Below, piece by piece: positions 45,407-55,580 of a stretch of DNA of 64,000 nucleotides. Origin of the DNA: Dolomitihabitans soli (lineage in GTDB: Bacteria > Actinomycetota > Actinomycetes > Streptosporangiales > Streptosporangiaceae); NCBI RefSeq assembly GCF_022213955.1, contig NZ_JAKNTW010000018.1, positions 1 to 64,000 on the forward strand. Reading direction: 5' to 3'. The notes under the pieces were generated by a model. The model was not told the DNA's origin. It ran no database searches and saw only the letters and a program-made list of their open reading frames with translations. Position 1 is the first letter of the stretch, and every line of letters starts with the position of its first letter. The translations under genes were made by a program, and so were the position numbers.

Positions 45407-48400
45407 CTAGTGCTCTTGTTCTGGTTCGGTGAGGAGGCGGAGCATGCCGTCTTCGAGCGTGGCGGGGCTGTCGGGAAATTGCGCGTCCGGCAGTGCGGGG
45501 GTCAGCTCGTACGGTGTCCAGGGGGCCTGTCCCGGTGCGGGGCGCAGCCAGGACCAGGTGCCGCGTTTCTCGGCCGGCCGGGGGAAGACGAGGGTCTGGG
45601 CGTGTTCGGTGGTGAGGACGGGGCCGAACCGGAAGAGAGCCTGCACGTGGCGTAGCGCGTCGTCGACGTGCCGGGGTGGCACGGTGACGGCGGCGGTGGG
45701 GGCGATGCCGCTGGTGGCGTGTACGGCGGCGCGCGGGTCCAGGAGCAGCAGCAGCCGGGTCGGGGCGGGATCGCCGAAGGTCAGCTCAGGGTAGTTGCCG
45801 CCCTGCTGGGTGCCGAGGGGCCCGATCTGTGTGGCGTAGTCCTGCCCGTCATCGGGCGCGGTGACGCTGTGGAACCTGTCGTACCGGTAGGCGGCCGGGT
45901 CGTCGGCGGTGAAGTAGCCGATGAGGCCGTCATCGCGGGCGGCTTGGTCGCCGAGGCGGACCGCGAACCGGTCGGCGGTGAAGGCGGGGGGCGATGGGTC
46001 GAGGGTGGCGGCCCAGCCGGTGTCTCCCAGGGGTGGCCCTTCGAGGGTCAGCCGGAGCTGTGCGGGGACGAGGGCCAGAGGGCGTCCGATCAAAAGGGTC
46101 AGGTTCTGGTCGGCGCGCTGGCCGAGTGGCTCGGTGGTCCACAGGGTTGCGTCGATGACGTCGAGGAAGGCGGTGAAGTTGGCTTCCGTGGCGAGGTTGG
46201 ATGAACCGATCAGCCCCGCGACCAGGGGAGCGAGCGCCGCGACCTGGTCCAGGGTGGTGACGGTGCCGTCGGGCGGCGGTTCCCACCGGCCGCTGCGCTG
46301 CCCTTGGGCACCGGTGAGCAGGCGGTAGGTGCCGAGCAGGCGGCCTGCCGGGTCGTAGAGCAGCAGGCTGTGGTCGAGGTGGTTGGGCAGGATCCAGCCG
46401 CCGATGGGGTTGGGGTCGGCCGCGGTGCGCACGATGCGGGTGCCGGTCTGGGCGTCGAGGAGGTCGAAGTCGAGCCGGGCGGGCTGGAGGGGGCGTGGTG
46501 GCAGCTGGGCGACGGCCGCGATCGTGGGGGTGAGCGACGTCTCGGCGGTGAGGAGGGTGTCGACGACAAGGGGGAAGTTGCGGTAGTCGTGCAGCCCGCC
46601 GCCTTCGGTGTCGGGGCTGACGACGTCGAGGACGCGGCCGAACTTGTCGTAGAGGAAGAGCTCTTCGACGTGGATCTGCCCTTGCCGAGTCTCGTGGAAG
46701 GGGGCGCCGGCGCCTCCGGGGAGGTACGGCGAGCTGGTGACCCGGCCCCGGTAACGGGCGGGCAGTCCGTCGTCGGTGGCGGCGTCGAGGTAGCCGGCCA
46801 GGCCGGCGATGTGCGGGTGGTCGGTGTCGTCGGTGCTGGGACGGCGGAAGGCGCGCAGGTCGCGGGCGGCCAGCCGTTCGTTGAAGCCGGTGAGTTCCTG
46901 GGCGAGGAACGCCCAGCCGCCGATCGACGTCAGCCAGGCGTCGAGTTGTCCGCGCTGGTCGTCGGTGCCGTGGTGGGCGATGTACTCCTTCAGCCGGGCG
47001 GCGAACAGGGAGCGGGGGTGCGGGCCGAGACCGGAGATGCCCGTGACGGTGACCGGGTCCGGGGCGGCGCCGACCGCGCCGGTGTAGCGGTAGTCGGTGC
47101 CGTCGAAGGTCCAGCAGCGCTGTGTGCCTGCGGCGTAGGGGATGTGGCGGTAGGCGACCTTCCACTCCATGATCAGGGGTTCCCAGGACTGGGCCCAGGG
47201 GTCCAGGCCGAGCGCGGGCAGGGTGCCGGTGTAGTCGGCGGGTCGGTGGGCGGCGATGACGGCGCTGATGTCGTTGACCGGCAGGCCGGTGGCGGCGGCC
47301 AGCGCGGGCGCGCTGCCCGCGTCCAGCAGGAAGCACTCGGCGAGCAGCGCGGAGATCTCCTGCGGGAGTGCGGAAAGGCCCGGGACGGCGGGCATCGCCC
47401 CGTGACCTGCACCGCCGGGCGTCGCGCTGATCGTCGTACCCGCGACCGTGACGGCGCCGACCAGGGGCGAGGTGCCGTCGTCGGTGAGCGGCCGTACGGG
47501 CACCGGCTCGTCGGAGACGGTGGTGTCGGCCGGCGGCAGGAGACCGGACACGCTGACCACGGGGTTGTTGCTCTGCCAGTACGGGTGACGGGGGACGGCC
47601 TTGAGCGTGGCGCCTCCGGTGAGCCCCCGGGCTTCGGCGAAGGCGCTGATCCCGGCGAGGAGCGCGTCGTGGTCGCCCGCATGGGGACGGGTGTCGTCGG
47701 GCTGGGGGACCTTCGCGGCCAGGTCCCGCACCTGGGCGGTCATGGCGTGCACCGTGTGGGCGAGCGAGCCTTCCTGGTTGGGGTCCAGTTCCTGTCGCAT
47801 CCGGTCCGGGTCCGGCGCGGCGCCGGGACGCGGTGACAGCGCGTCGGCCAGGCCGTACTTCAGCCACAGGGCGTTCAGCCGCCACTGGTGGGTGTACAGC
47901 TCGCCGAGCTGCTTGTCGAGCCGGTGCTGGTCGTCGTTGAGGGTGGCCAGCCAGGTCGGCGGGGTGAAGGGGGCGGGCGTCGCCGTCGGATCCGCCGTGT
48001 CGGCGGGGGGTGGTGTCACGGTCCAGTGGTGGCCTCCGGCCGAGGCTCCGAACGAGGCGTCGTGGACGTGGCGGCGTACCCGCGCGTCGCCGCCCTTCTC
48101 GTCGGCGATGTCCAGGACGTTGTGCAGGAACGTGCGGAGCAGCTGCAGGTCCGAGCCGGAGGGGGAGGCGCCGGTGGCGTGCAGGGTACGGCCGGCGAGC
48201 GCGGTGAAGGCGTCTTCGGTGGTGTTGCCGACGGCGACGTTGAGCCCGCCGCTGTCCCGGATCGTGTCCAGGGGGTCCGGGGCGGGTGCCGAGGTGGCGT
48301 TCGGGTCCCAGGGGATGGTCAGGGCCATGCCGGAGTACAGGCTGCGGGTGGCGGGGGTGACCGCGGTGTCCTGGTCGGGGTCGCCGGTGAGGCGGGGGTC

Positions 48401-49177
48401 CTGCCAGCCGAGATGGGCGAGGTGGTCGGCGTAGGAGGCGCCGGGCGGGAGGGAGGCGAGGATGTCGGCGCCGGGGTCGGAGTACCAGCCGATGACCTGG
48501 TAGCCGAGCGTGTCGGCGGCGGTGACGTCGGACAGGTCGTCGAGGAAGGAGAAGACGTTGCTGTTGTGCGGCGTGTAGGTGGTGAAGTACGGGTCGCCGG
48601 TGGCCATGGCGGTGACGAACAGGGGGACGTCCGTGGCTCGTTCCGTCCAGGGAGCGGTGTCGGTGAGCGGGAAGGCGAGCCCGATGAGGACCTGGGGCGC
48701 GTCGGGCGTCATGGTGTTGCGGTAGGGGTCGGGGCTGGACTGCCAGGCACGCAGGGTGGCGTCGGAAACCAGATAGGAGCTCGACCTGTCGTAGGGATGA
48801 CCGTTCTGGTAGGCGGTGCCGCTGTACGGGCAGTCGCTTTCGATCACCCATGCCTTGGCCCGGCGGGTGGAAGTGCCGCTGAAACGGACCACCAGCCACC
48901 GGTTGGGCACCAAGGGATAGCGGACCTCTCCGGTCTGCGGATCCTGGACGCCGTGGCGGAGCCCTCGGGGCAGCGTCCAGTGCAGGTGCACGCCGGTGTG
49001 GTTGTGGACCGCTTCGTTGCTCTGCCGGTCGCCCTCGTCCGGCTCCGGGCTCATGTAGTCGTTCAGCGCCTGGTAGTTGTGCTGCCAGGTGCGGAAGCCG
49101 TCCCGGCCCCGCAGGGCGGTGTTCACCACGAGGGCGTCCAGGCCGACGGGGACGACGAGTGCGGGGCTGGTGGTCAT
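45407..49177 (-). CDS. Very large uncharacterised protein of the RIP/DUF6603 cassette
   Basis: 1256 aa from ATG 49177, which overlaps the upstream stop as ATGA and has GGAGA 8 bp before it. The N-terminus contains HTGVHLHWTLPRGLRHG and YPLVPNRWLVVRFSG, and the C-terminus RGTWSWLRPAPG. These are hallmarks of a large uncharacterised bacterial family that I recall only as hypothetical. It is rich in Trp, Asp and Pro with mixed alpha/beta prediction, and no signal peptide, membrane segment, ATP-binding motif or protease motif is visible. Coupled translation with the 785-aa protein argues for a fixed-ratio complex. The long open frames on the opposite strand here are artefacts. Confidence 0.8.
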   Translation of the reverse strand: MTTSPALVVPVGLDALVVNTALRGRDGFRTWQHNYQALNDYMSPEPDEGDRQSNEAVHNHTGVHLHWTLPRGLRHGVQDPQTGEVRYPLVPNRWLVVRFSGTSTRRAKAWVIESDCPYSGTAYQNGHPYDRSSSYLVSDATLRAWQSSPDPYRNTMTPDAPQVLIGLAFPLTDTAPWTERATDVPLFVTAMATGDPYFTTYTPHNSNVFSFLDDLSDVTAADTLGYQVIGWYSDPGADILASLPPGASYADHLAHLGWQDPRLTGDPDQDTAVTPATRSLYSGMALTIPWDPNATSAPAPDPLDTIRDSGGLNVAVGNTTEDAFTALAGRTLHATGASPSGSDLQLLRTFLHNVLDIADEKGGDARVRRHVHDASFGASAGGHHWTVTPPPADTADPTATPAPFTPPTWLATLNDDQHRLDKQLGELYTHQWRLNALWLKYGLADALSPRPGAAPDPDRMRQELDPNQEGSLAHTVHAMTAQVRDLAAKVPQPDDTRPHAGDHDALLAGISAFAEARGLTGGATLKAVPRHPYWQSNNPVVSVSGLLPPADTTVSDEPVPVRPLTDDGTSPLVGAVTVAGTTISATPGGAGHGAMPAVPGLSALPQEISALLAECFLLDAGSAPALAAATGLPVNDISAVIAAHRPADYTGTLPALGLDPWAQSWEPLIMEWKVAYRHIPYAAGTQRCWTFDGTDYRYTGAVGAAPDPVTVTGISGLGPHPRSLFAARLKEYIAHHGTDDQRGQLDAWLTSIGGWAFLAQELTGFNERLAARDLRAFRRPSTDDTDHPHIAGLAGYLDAATDDGLPARYRGRVTSSPYLPGGAGAPFHETRQGQIHVEELFLYDKFGRVLDVVSPDTEGGGLHDYRNFPLVVDTLLTAETSLTPTIAAVAQLPPRPLQPARLDFDLLDAQTGTRIVRTAADPNPIGGWILPNHLDHSLLLYDPAGRLLGTYRLLTGAQGQRSGRWEPPPDGTVTTLDQVAALAPLVAGLIGSSNLATEANFTAFLDVIDATLWTTEPLGQRADQNLTLLIGRPLALVPAQLRLTLEGPPLGDTGWAATLDPSPPAFTADRFAVRLGDQAARDDGLIGYFTADDPAAYRYDRFHSVTAPDDGQDYATQIGPLGTQQGGNYPELTFGDPAPTRLLLLLDPRAAVHATSGIAPTAAVTVPPRHVDDALRHVQALFRFGPVLTTEHAQTLVFPRPAEKRGTWSWLRPAPGQAPWTPYELTPALPDAQFPDSPATLEDGMLRLLTEPEQEH

Positions 49178-51531
49178 CGTCGGTCTCCGTTCGGGCCGGT
49201 GAAGCGGATGGCCTCGGGGACCTTGACCATCTGCATGGCCAGGTCGGCGGGGCCGACCGGGCCGACAGTGGTGCTGTGTGCGGTCTCCAGCGCGGCCGTC
49301 AGCGCGGGGATGAGCGAGCCGATGTCCAGGACCCGGCCGCCGGTGCCGGTCCTCAGGTGGTCCAGGACGGGGAAGGTGACGTCGGTGCCGAGCTGCTCGC
49401 CGAGCTGCGGGCCGGTGGGCGAGTTCGGCGGCAGCATGTTCCGCAGCGGGATCAGGCCGTGGTCCTCGACGCCGAACCGGAAGCCTTCTTGGGGTTCGCT
49501 GAGTTCGACCGTCGCGGGTAAGCCGTCGAACAGGCACAGCAGCACGGTGGGCGCCAGGTGGTCCATGCGCAGCACCGGCAGCAGCGCGCCGTCCGGGCCT
49601 CCGGCGCGGACGGCCAGGTTCGGCCAGCCGGAGACCAGCGCCGAGCGCAGCAGCAGCCCGGAGACGGGCCGGGCGGCGCTGCCCAAGCCGTTCCCGGCGT
49701 CCCCGGCGGTGGTGTCGTCGGGGACGGGGTCGTCGGGTGTGGTGCCGCGGAGCGTGTCACGATGCGCCGCCGCCGTCCGGGCTGCCGCCGTCCGGACGGT
49801 GTCGGCCACGATCTGGTCCTGGAGGGTGTCCCGGCTCGACTGCGCGCCGATGCTGAGGGCGCCGGAGACCAGCGCGTCCAGCCAGGTGGGGTCGACGTGG
49901 AAGAAGCGCAGCGACTCCTGCGGCAGCATCCGCTCCTCAGGCACAAGGTGGGTGAACGGCACGGGGTGGAGCAGCATGAGCCGCCCGAGCCACTGTGCTA
50001 TGGGGGCGAAATGGTCCTTGAGCCCGTCGCCGTCGGCGAGTGCCCCGGTGAGGGTGGCGCGGGTGGCGTCGGATCGCAGGAAGTCCTCCAGTGCCTGGGC
50101 CGGGTCGGCCGGTGGCGCGGCCGGCGCGGGCGGTGTCCACGGGGCGGCGGGCCTGCCCGGTGGCGTGCCGAGGGCGGTGAGCAGGTCGCTGTCGAGGAGG
50201 CTGCCGAACGCGGCCCGCGCCGTCTTCGGCCCGTCGTCGTCTGGCGGCAGGTGGTTGCTGGTGGCCTGGTGGTAGAGGGTGTCGATCAGGTGCCGGGCGG
50301 CGTGTTTGAACGCGAGCAGGTGCTGGGCGAAGGCGGCGTCGGCCACGGCGAGCGCCCGGCCGGTCTCGAACGCGGTGGCCAGCGACATGTCGAAGCTGCC
50401 CCAGGCGGGGTCGTAGCCGATGAGCGCGTCGGCGGTGGTGGCCTGCGCCGCCCGCGCGGTGGCCACGGGCATGACGGGGGTGAGCGGCCCCCGGTACCAG
50501 CCGTAGGTGGCCTCGCCTGAGCGGGTCAGGTACGGCAGCGGCAGGTAGCCGTCGTTGAGCCGCCGCGCCACCTGCCGCTGCGGCGCCGGGGTGCCGTCGG
50601 TGTCCTGGTACGGCGAGGCCGGCCGCAGCCACATCTCCTCGCGGCCGGCCTGGTTTCCGTCCGGGGTGCGGGTGAGTCCTTCGGCGAGATCGGCGAAGTC
50701 GGCCTGCCGATCGGGATAGGCCCAGAACGACCAGCTGGCGAGGGACAGCAGCGCCACCGAGTCGCAGCCCTGGAAGTCCGGGTCGTCCACCAGGATCTTC
50801 TCGTGGCCCTCCAGGGAGACCAGGTGCACGATGTTCTTGGTCGCGGTGGTGGAGCCGGGCGGAGCGGTGGCCGGGAAGCGGCCCGCCACGACGACGGCGA
50901 ACAGTCCGTCCTCCTTGATGCCCATGATGGCTCGGTCACCGGTGTTGGCCCCCCGGCAGTGCGCCAGGAACCGCAGCTCCGCCAGCCGTGGCGCCACCGC
51001 GTGGAACTCCTCGGCCACGACCTGGATGTACGCGCAGGGATCGGCGTCACCGAGGTCGGCTTCCAGGGCAAGTTCGGGTTTGAGCACGTCCGGGTCGTCG
51101 GCGAGGAAGTCTCCGACCGTGCCGGAGATCGTGCGGGTAGGGGCGGTCGTTCCGTCGACGAGCTGGTCGTCGGTGAGCACCAGCAGCGCCAGCCAGGGAG
51201 TTCCAGCCGGGGCGCCGCGCATGGCGCGTTCCCACGGCAGCATGGGATCGCCGAGCACAACGTGCGGCAGGACCTCGGCGTACCGGCCGCTTGAGGCGTC
51301 CGGCGGCTGCTTGGCGACCACCGCGCCGGTGTCGATCGCGATCTGCGGGCCGCGGACGGTGAACCTCTGGACGGCCGTGAACGCCTCCCCGGCCTCCGGT
51401 TCGGTCCACAGCGTGTGGGTGACCTCGACGCGGTAGTCACCCGCGGGCAGAGCGGGCAGGTAGTCGTCGTGCAGCTCGATGTCCCCGACGGGGATCGTGT
51501 CGCGGGCGGAGTGTTGCGGGCTCGGGCTCAC
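49174..51531 (-). CDS. 785-aa uncharacterised protein, coupled to both neighbours
   Basis: From GTG 51531 (GGGAG, 6-nt spacing), which overlaps the upstream stop as GTGA; its own stop overlaps the next start as ATGA. The N-terminal region reads ELHDDYLPALPAGDYRVEVT, then GRYAEVLPHVVLGDPMLPWE and RGAPAGTPWLALLVLTDDQL. The middle and C-terminal parts are helical and Ala/Asp-rich. I recall similar proteins only as uncharacterised partners of large LHW-motif proteins. No export signal. The 4-bp couplings on both sides indicate stoichiometric expression of three subunits. Confidence 0.75.
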   Translation of the reverse strand: MSPSPQHSARDTIPVGDIELHDDYLPALPAGDYRVEVTHTLWTEPEAGEAFTAVQRFTVRGPQIAIDTGAVVAKQPPDASSGRYAEVLPHVVLGDPMLPWERAMRGAPAGTPWLALLVLTDDQLVDGTTAPTRTISGTVGDFLADDPDVLKPELALEADLGDADPCAYIQVVAEEFHAVAPRLAELRFLAHCRGANTGDRAIMGIKEDGLFAVVVAGRFPATAPPGSTTATKNIVHLVSLEGHEKILVDDPDFQGCDSVALLSLASWSFWAYPDRQADFADLAEGLTRTPDGNQAGREEMWLRPASPYQDTDGTPAPQRQVARRLNDGYLPLPYLTRSGEATYGWYRGPLTPVMPVATARAAQATTADALIGYDPAWGSFDMSLATAFETGRALAVADAAFAQHLLAFKHAARHLIDTLYHQATSNHLPPDDDGPKTARAAFGSLLDSDLLTALGTPPGRPAAPWTPPAPAAPPADPAQALEDFLRSDATRATLTGALADGDGLKDHFAPIAQWLGRLMLLHPVPFTHLVPEERMLPQESLRFFHVDPTWLDALVSGALSIGAQSSRDTLQDQIVADTVRTAAARTAAAHRDTLRGTTPDDPVPDDTTAGDAGNGLGSAARPVSGLLLRSALVSGWPNLAVRAGGPDGALLPVLRMDHLAPTVLLCLFDGLPATVELSEPQEGFRFGVEDHGLIPLRNMLPPNSPTGPQLGEQLGTDVTFPVLDHLRTGTGGRVLDIGSLIPALTAALETAHSTTVGPVGPADLAMQMVKVPEAIRFTGPNGDRR

Positions 51532-54500
51532 GTCCGGCTCCCTGCGTCCTGGGTCATGGGGGCCTGGCTGAACAGGTGGCCGGCGTTGCCCGCCAGGCCG
51601 GCCAGGGAGTCGTTGGGGCCGGTGAACAGCTTGGCGTCGGCCAGGGCCGCATACACCTGGTCGCGGCCGTTCTTGGCGTCCCCGCGGTCGGTGCGACCGA
51701 TGAGGTCCACGCACGACGGGTCGGGGGCGGAGACGAAGTCGCCGTTGGCGGCGGGCCGCCGGGGCAGCGGTGAGAGGCCGGGCGGGAGCTCGTCCTCGCT
51801 GTACTCGCTGAGCGGGAAGACGCCGCGTGAGGGGGCCAGCTCGGGCCGCGGCGCCTGGACGTCGAAGCCGACCGGACGGTCGGGGAGCACGTCGGCGCTG
51901 GGCGCCTCGCGTTCTTCGCCGGTCAGGAACCCCATTTTGACGGTCTTGGGCGGGGTGCCCCACAGCGACGCGGGCAGGTTCCGGAGGCGGGGCGTCAGCG
52001 TCCAGCCGTCGGTCCGCGTGAGCTCGTTCTCGAAGTAGAGCTTCAGGCGGTGCTCGCTGACCAGGCCGCTGCGTTTCATGGGGCGTACGTCGACCAGAGG
52101 TCCGTCATCGGGCCCGGATGAGGACAGCGGCTCCTCCCCCGTCCGCAGATGGCTGGCCGGGATCCCGGCCTGGGTGAAGAAACGCAGGTCGCGGGCGCGG
52201 ACCAGCCACACCTTGCCGCCGTTGCCGCCGCCGTCGTCGTCAATGGTCTTGTCCAGACCGCTGACCGCCGCGATGGTGACCATGTCCGCTGGTTTCGGCA
52301 GCATGCTGGCGAACTCAGACCATCCCAGTGTCTTGTCGCCGGTTCCGGGGCGCCCGTGGCCGAAACTGACCGTGACGGTGAAGCACACGACGTGGACGGT
52401 GACCGTACCGCCCACCGGTGGCCCCCACAGCTGCACGTCGGCGCCGACCGACACAGTGACGGTCTTGTGCACGAACCAGACGTCGACCTGGCACGAGGCG
52501 CCGATACTCACCGAGATGCCCGCGGTGAACCAGAACGGCCGCCACGACAGCAGCAGATCGGCCTGGGCGGTGAACCACGCCCGGACGGAACCCCCCTGGT
52601 AGACGGCGCTGAGCTTCGCGCCCGCCATCGCGCACGACGGCGTCACCGCCAGATACGCCTGCGCGGTGATCGACACTCCGTGGCCGACCGCCCAGTCGAT
52701 GCCCAGCCGCGGCACCCTCGGGTAGCAGGCGGGCGGTTGGAACGCCGGATGGTATCCGCCGAGGGTGACCACGAACTGCCCGGCGTTCGGGTTCGACCCG
52801 AACCACACCGCGGCGGCGAACCCCCCGGTGAGGTGGCAGTCGGGCGTCAGCACATAGGAGGCCGGGGACAGCTGCGCGGCCAGTTCGAAGGTCCCCTGGA
52901 TGGGCCGGAGTGTGGCTTCCAGGCCCAGCTCCGCGTAAACATAGGTGCGGGTGGCGGACTCCGAGGGCAGCGGCAGCTGCAGGGTCGCGATCCCCAGTAC
53001 GGCCAGCACCAGGTCGTGGCCGAACTCCGCCGCCAGCAACACCTTGGCATTCACCACCTCGGCGACGCTGAACTCCACCCCCAACGCCAGCCAGTACGAG
53101 CCCTGGCGCGGGGCGATCCACTGCCGCGGCTGGCTACCTGCGACGGCCGGCTCACGCCCCTCCAGGACGTTCAGCACGTGCAGGGGATTGTTCGCGTCGG
53201 AGTCAGGCCCTTGCTTGTGCAGGGTCAGCAGCGGGAAGCCGGACACCTCCATGGCCGAGGGCATGGTCAGCTCCCGGTTGTACCCGAAGCCGGCCATCAG
53301 CCCGGAGACCAGGACCGGCGGCACCTCCAGCAGGGGCGCCTCCAGTTGGGCGAAGATGAACAGCGAGGGCTCGCCGTCCTTCAGCTGCGCGTAGGAGCCG
53401 ATGGCGGCCAGCGAGAAGCTCGGCAGGGCGAGCGTCGCCGTACCGTCGTACTGGAACGCCACGCTGGGGTCGAGCTGGTCGTCGGGCAGGTGCAGCAGGG
53501 CACCGGAGATCTCCACCGGCGGGGCGTTGTAGGACACGCCGAGCCCGGAGAGGTCGAATGTGGGGGCGAACCTGTCCAGCGGCGAGCCGACCGCCAGCCC
53601 GTCGAACGACAGGGACAGCGGCCCCAGAGTGACCGCGGCGTCCAGCTCGAAGAGCAGCACGTTGTGCTGGTACATCACGCCGACCCGGTTGATCTGGACG
53701 ACGCCGAGCTTCTTCTGCACCGAGATCCAGTGGACGTTGGAGGCCGGCGTGCTCTGCGGGGCGGGGGTGGAGGGGTTCGGTACCGCGGGGGCGTTGGACT
53801 GACCGTTCCCCTTGGTGGCGGGGGCGTTGGTGGAGGGCACGCCGAGGGCGACCGGCGTGGTCTCGCTCCCGACCTTCAGCTCCGCCAGGGCCGCCACACC
53901 CGCCTTCAGCCCGGCCGTCGGGAGCGGCACCACCTCCGCCTGCCCGAGCAGCCCGTTGACCAGCGTGACGGCCTGGGGTGCGAATTCGCCGGAGCTGTAG
54001 AGGACCTGGAGGTTCTCCACGCTCAACGTCCCCACCTGCGACAGGAACCCGCCGACCAGGGGAAGCTGGGAAAGGTCGATGCCCGCCGCCAGGTCGACGC
54101 CGACGCAGAACCGCGCCGGGCCGTCCGCGGGCTTCACCCGGACGAACTTGGCGTCCTTCAAGTCGATCCGCAGGCTGTCGGGGACATCCGCCGCCAGGTC
54201 GGCGGAGAAGTGCGCGACCCAGTCACGCAGCACGATCTCGATGCCCCCGTCGCCGCCGCGGAACGTGGCGGCGAACACATCGGTGCCGGACTTGTCTTTG
54301 TCGAAGACGACCTCGAAGTCGAAGCCGGCGACGTCCAGCGTCCCGGCGTACCGCGTTCCCGAACCGTCCCGGGTGACCGTCACCTCAAGCGAGGCGCGGA
54401 CCTCATCGGTGATCATCATGTCGCCCTGGAACACGAGGTCGAAGACGCTTGCGCCGGCACCGGTGCTGTAGGAGAACCACAGGCCGGTCAGCTCCAGGCT

Positions 54501-55565
54501 CTTGATCGGTTCCGGCACGTCCGACAGGCCCAGGGCCGCGGTCACCTCCGCCATGCCGAGGTCCTCACCGGCCGCGAGACCGCCCCGGAAGGACCAGCCG
54601 CCCTGTTTGCCGAAGCCTTTGGTGGCGGAGACATCGATGCTGAGGACCGAGCCGATCGCCACGGTGCCCGCGATATTGGCGACGAACTTCTCGTACTTGT
54701 TGTAGGCCAGGTTCAGCGACAGGGAAGCGATCTTGAAGGAGTCGAACGACCACAAGCCGGTGACCTTCATCCGGACCATGTAGGCGTGTCCGAGGGCGGC
54801 GGCGAACGACAGGTCGCTGATGGCCAGCTCCGCGGGCACCTCATCTGCGGGGATGCCGAACGACTCCAGCAGTGACCGGACATCGATCGGCTTGTCGTCG
54901 CGAAGCGAACCGATGATCCGCAGGTCGGGAAGCCACAACGCGATCTGGAGCGGAAGTCCCTTGATGTCGAGGTCGGCCACCACCGCCACGGACGACACCT
55001 TGTAGAGGTCGGCCGCATCCTTCACCAGGCGGTAGTCGAAACCGGCGACGTTCCCGGGGTCGAACCCGAACTCGCTCAACCCGGCCTGCGCGCTCTGCCA
55101 CACGTCACCGGCGAAGCGCCTGCCCAAGCTCTCTATCTCTCCGGCGAAGGCACCCTGCCGGGTCGGCCGCACCGCGACCATCAGCCGCCCGGCACCGGCC
55201 GCGGTCATCGTCGAGGTCACCTCGACCCCATCGAACGTTCCGCTGAGGGTGAGGGTCACCACGCCCTTGTTCGTCACCGCCGCCGTCACGCCCGTCACCG
55301 CGACGGTCGCGATCGCGCCGGTGGGCCAGGCGAACGACGCGCACGTCAGGGAGAGCGTCAGCGTCGTATGTCCCGCATCCGCCTCCGCCCGCCCCGAACC
55401 GGCCGCCCCCTGGCAGGAACCGCTCGGGAACGTGCCGAGCATGTCTCGCAACCGCACCGGAAGCGCGGAGTCCGTGGCGCTCAGCGTCGGCAGACCACCC
55501 AGGAAAGACGCCTTCAACGCATCAAGATCGACGGAATCCTCTCCGCCGGACCGCAGATCATCCAT
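51528..55565 (-). CDS. Giant DUF6603-like beta-rich protein
   Basis: 1345 aa from ATG 55565, 15 bp after the toxin-like gene's stop. The sequence is strongly beta-stranded and repetitive (alternating Val/Thr/Ser/Gly, DGVEVTSTMTAAGAGRLMVA, LDAAVTLGPLSLSFDGLAVG). The C-terminal third contains GGYHPAFQPPACYPRVPRLG and RAWFTAQADLLLSWRPFWFT, features I associate with DUF6603, a family also seen in fungi. No signal peptide or membrane helix. A Pro/Ala/Asn-rich linker (NAPATKGNGQSNAPAVPNPS) splits it near residue 585. Function is unknown; a structural scaffold or long hydrophobic-channel protein is possible. Confidence 0.75.
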   Translation of the reverse strand: MDDLRSGGEDSVDLDALKASFLGGLPTLSATDSALPVRLRDMLGTFPSGSCQGAAGSGRAEADAGHTTLTLSLTCASFAWPTGAIATVAVTGVTAAVTNKGVVTLTLSGTFDGVEVTSTMTAAGAGRLMVAVRPTRQGAFAGEIESLGRRFAGDVWQSAQAGLSEFGFDPGNVAGFDYRLVKDAADLYKVSSVAVVADLDIKGLPLQIALWLPDLRIIGSLRDDKPIDVRSLLESFGIPADEVPAELAISDLSFAAALGHAYMVRMKVTGLWSFDSFKIASLSLNLAYNKYEKFVANIAGTVAIGSVLSIDVSATKGFGKQGGWSFRGGLAAGEDLGMAEVTAALGLSDVPEPIKSLELTGLWFSYSTGAGASVFDLVFQGDMMITDEVRASLEVTVTRDGSGTRYAGTLDVAGFDFEVVFDKDKSGTDVFAATFRGGDGGIEIVLRDWVAHFSADLAADVPDSLRIDLKDAKFVRVKPADGPARFCVGVDLAAGIDLSQLPLVGGFLSQVGTLSVENLQVLYSSGEFAPQAVTLVNGLLGQAEVVPLPTAGLKAGVAALAELKVGSETTPVALGVPSTNAPATKGNGQSNAPAVPNPSTPAPQSTPASNVHWISVQKKLGVVQINRVGVMYQHNVLLFELDAAVTLGPLSLSFDGLAVGSPLDRFAPTFDLSGLGVSYNAPPVEISGALLHLPDDQLDPSVAFQYDGTATLALPSFSLAAIGSYAQLKDGEPSLFIFAQLEAPLLEVPPVLVSGLMAGFGYNRELTMPSAMEVSGFPLLTLHKQGPDSDANNPLHVLNVLEGREPAVAGSQPRQWIAPRQGSYWLALGVEFSVAEVVNAKVLLAAEFGHDLVLAVLGIATLQLPLPSESATRTYVYAELGLEATLRPIQGTFELAAQLSPASYVLTPDCHLTGGFAAAVWFGSNPNAGQFVVTLGGYHPAFQPPACYPRVPRLGIDWAVGHGVSITAQAYLAVTPSCAMAGAKLSAVYQGGSVRAWFTAQADLLLSWRPFWFTAGISVSIGASCQVDVWFVHKTVTVSVGADVQLWGPPVGGTVTVHVVCFTVTVSFGHGRPGTGDKTLGWSEFASMLPKPADMVTIAAVSGLDKTIDDDGGGNGGKVWLVRARDLRFFTQAGIPASHLRTGEEPLSSSGPDDGPLVDVRPMKRSGLVSEHRLKLYFENELTRTDGWTLTPRLRNLPASLWGTPPKTVKMGFLTGEEREAPSADVLPDRPVGFDVQAPRPELAPSRGVFPLSEYSEDELPPGLSPLPRRPAANGDFVSAPDPSCVDLIGRTDRGDAKNGRDQVYAALADAKLFTGPNDSLAGLAGNAGHLFSQAPMTQDAGSRT

Positions 55566-55580
55566 GTCTCACTGCCCGCC

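Noticed and set aside
45930-48899. 989-codon leftward open frame
   Set aside because: Same strand but a different frame of the 1256-aa gene; arginine/histidine/proline-rich and without start signals. The 1256-aa frame has sensible composition and a coupled start.
47888-50275. 795-codon rightward open frame
   Set aside because: Antisense across two cassette genes that are coupled by an ATGA overlap; no ribosome site or family.
52149-54875. 908-codon rightward open frame
   Set aside because: Antisense to the DUF6603-like gene; composition typical of GC-driven shadow frames.
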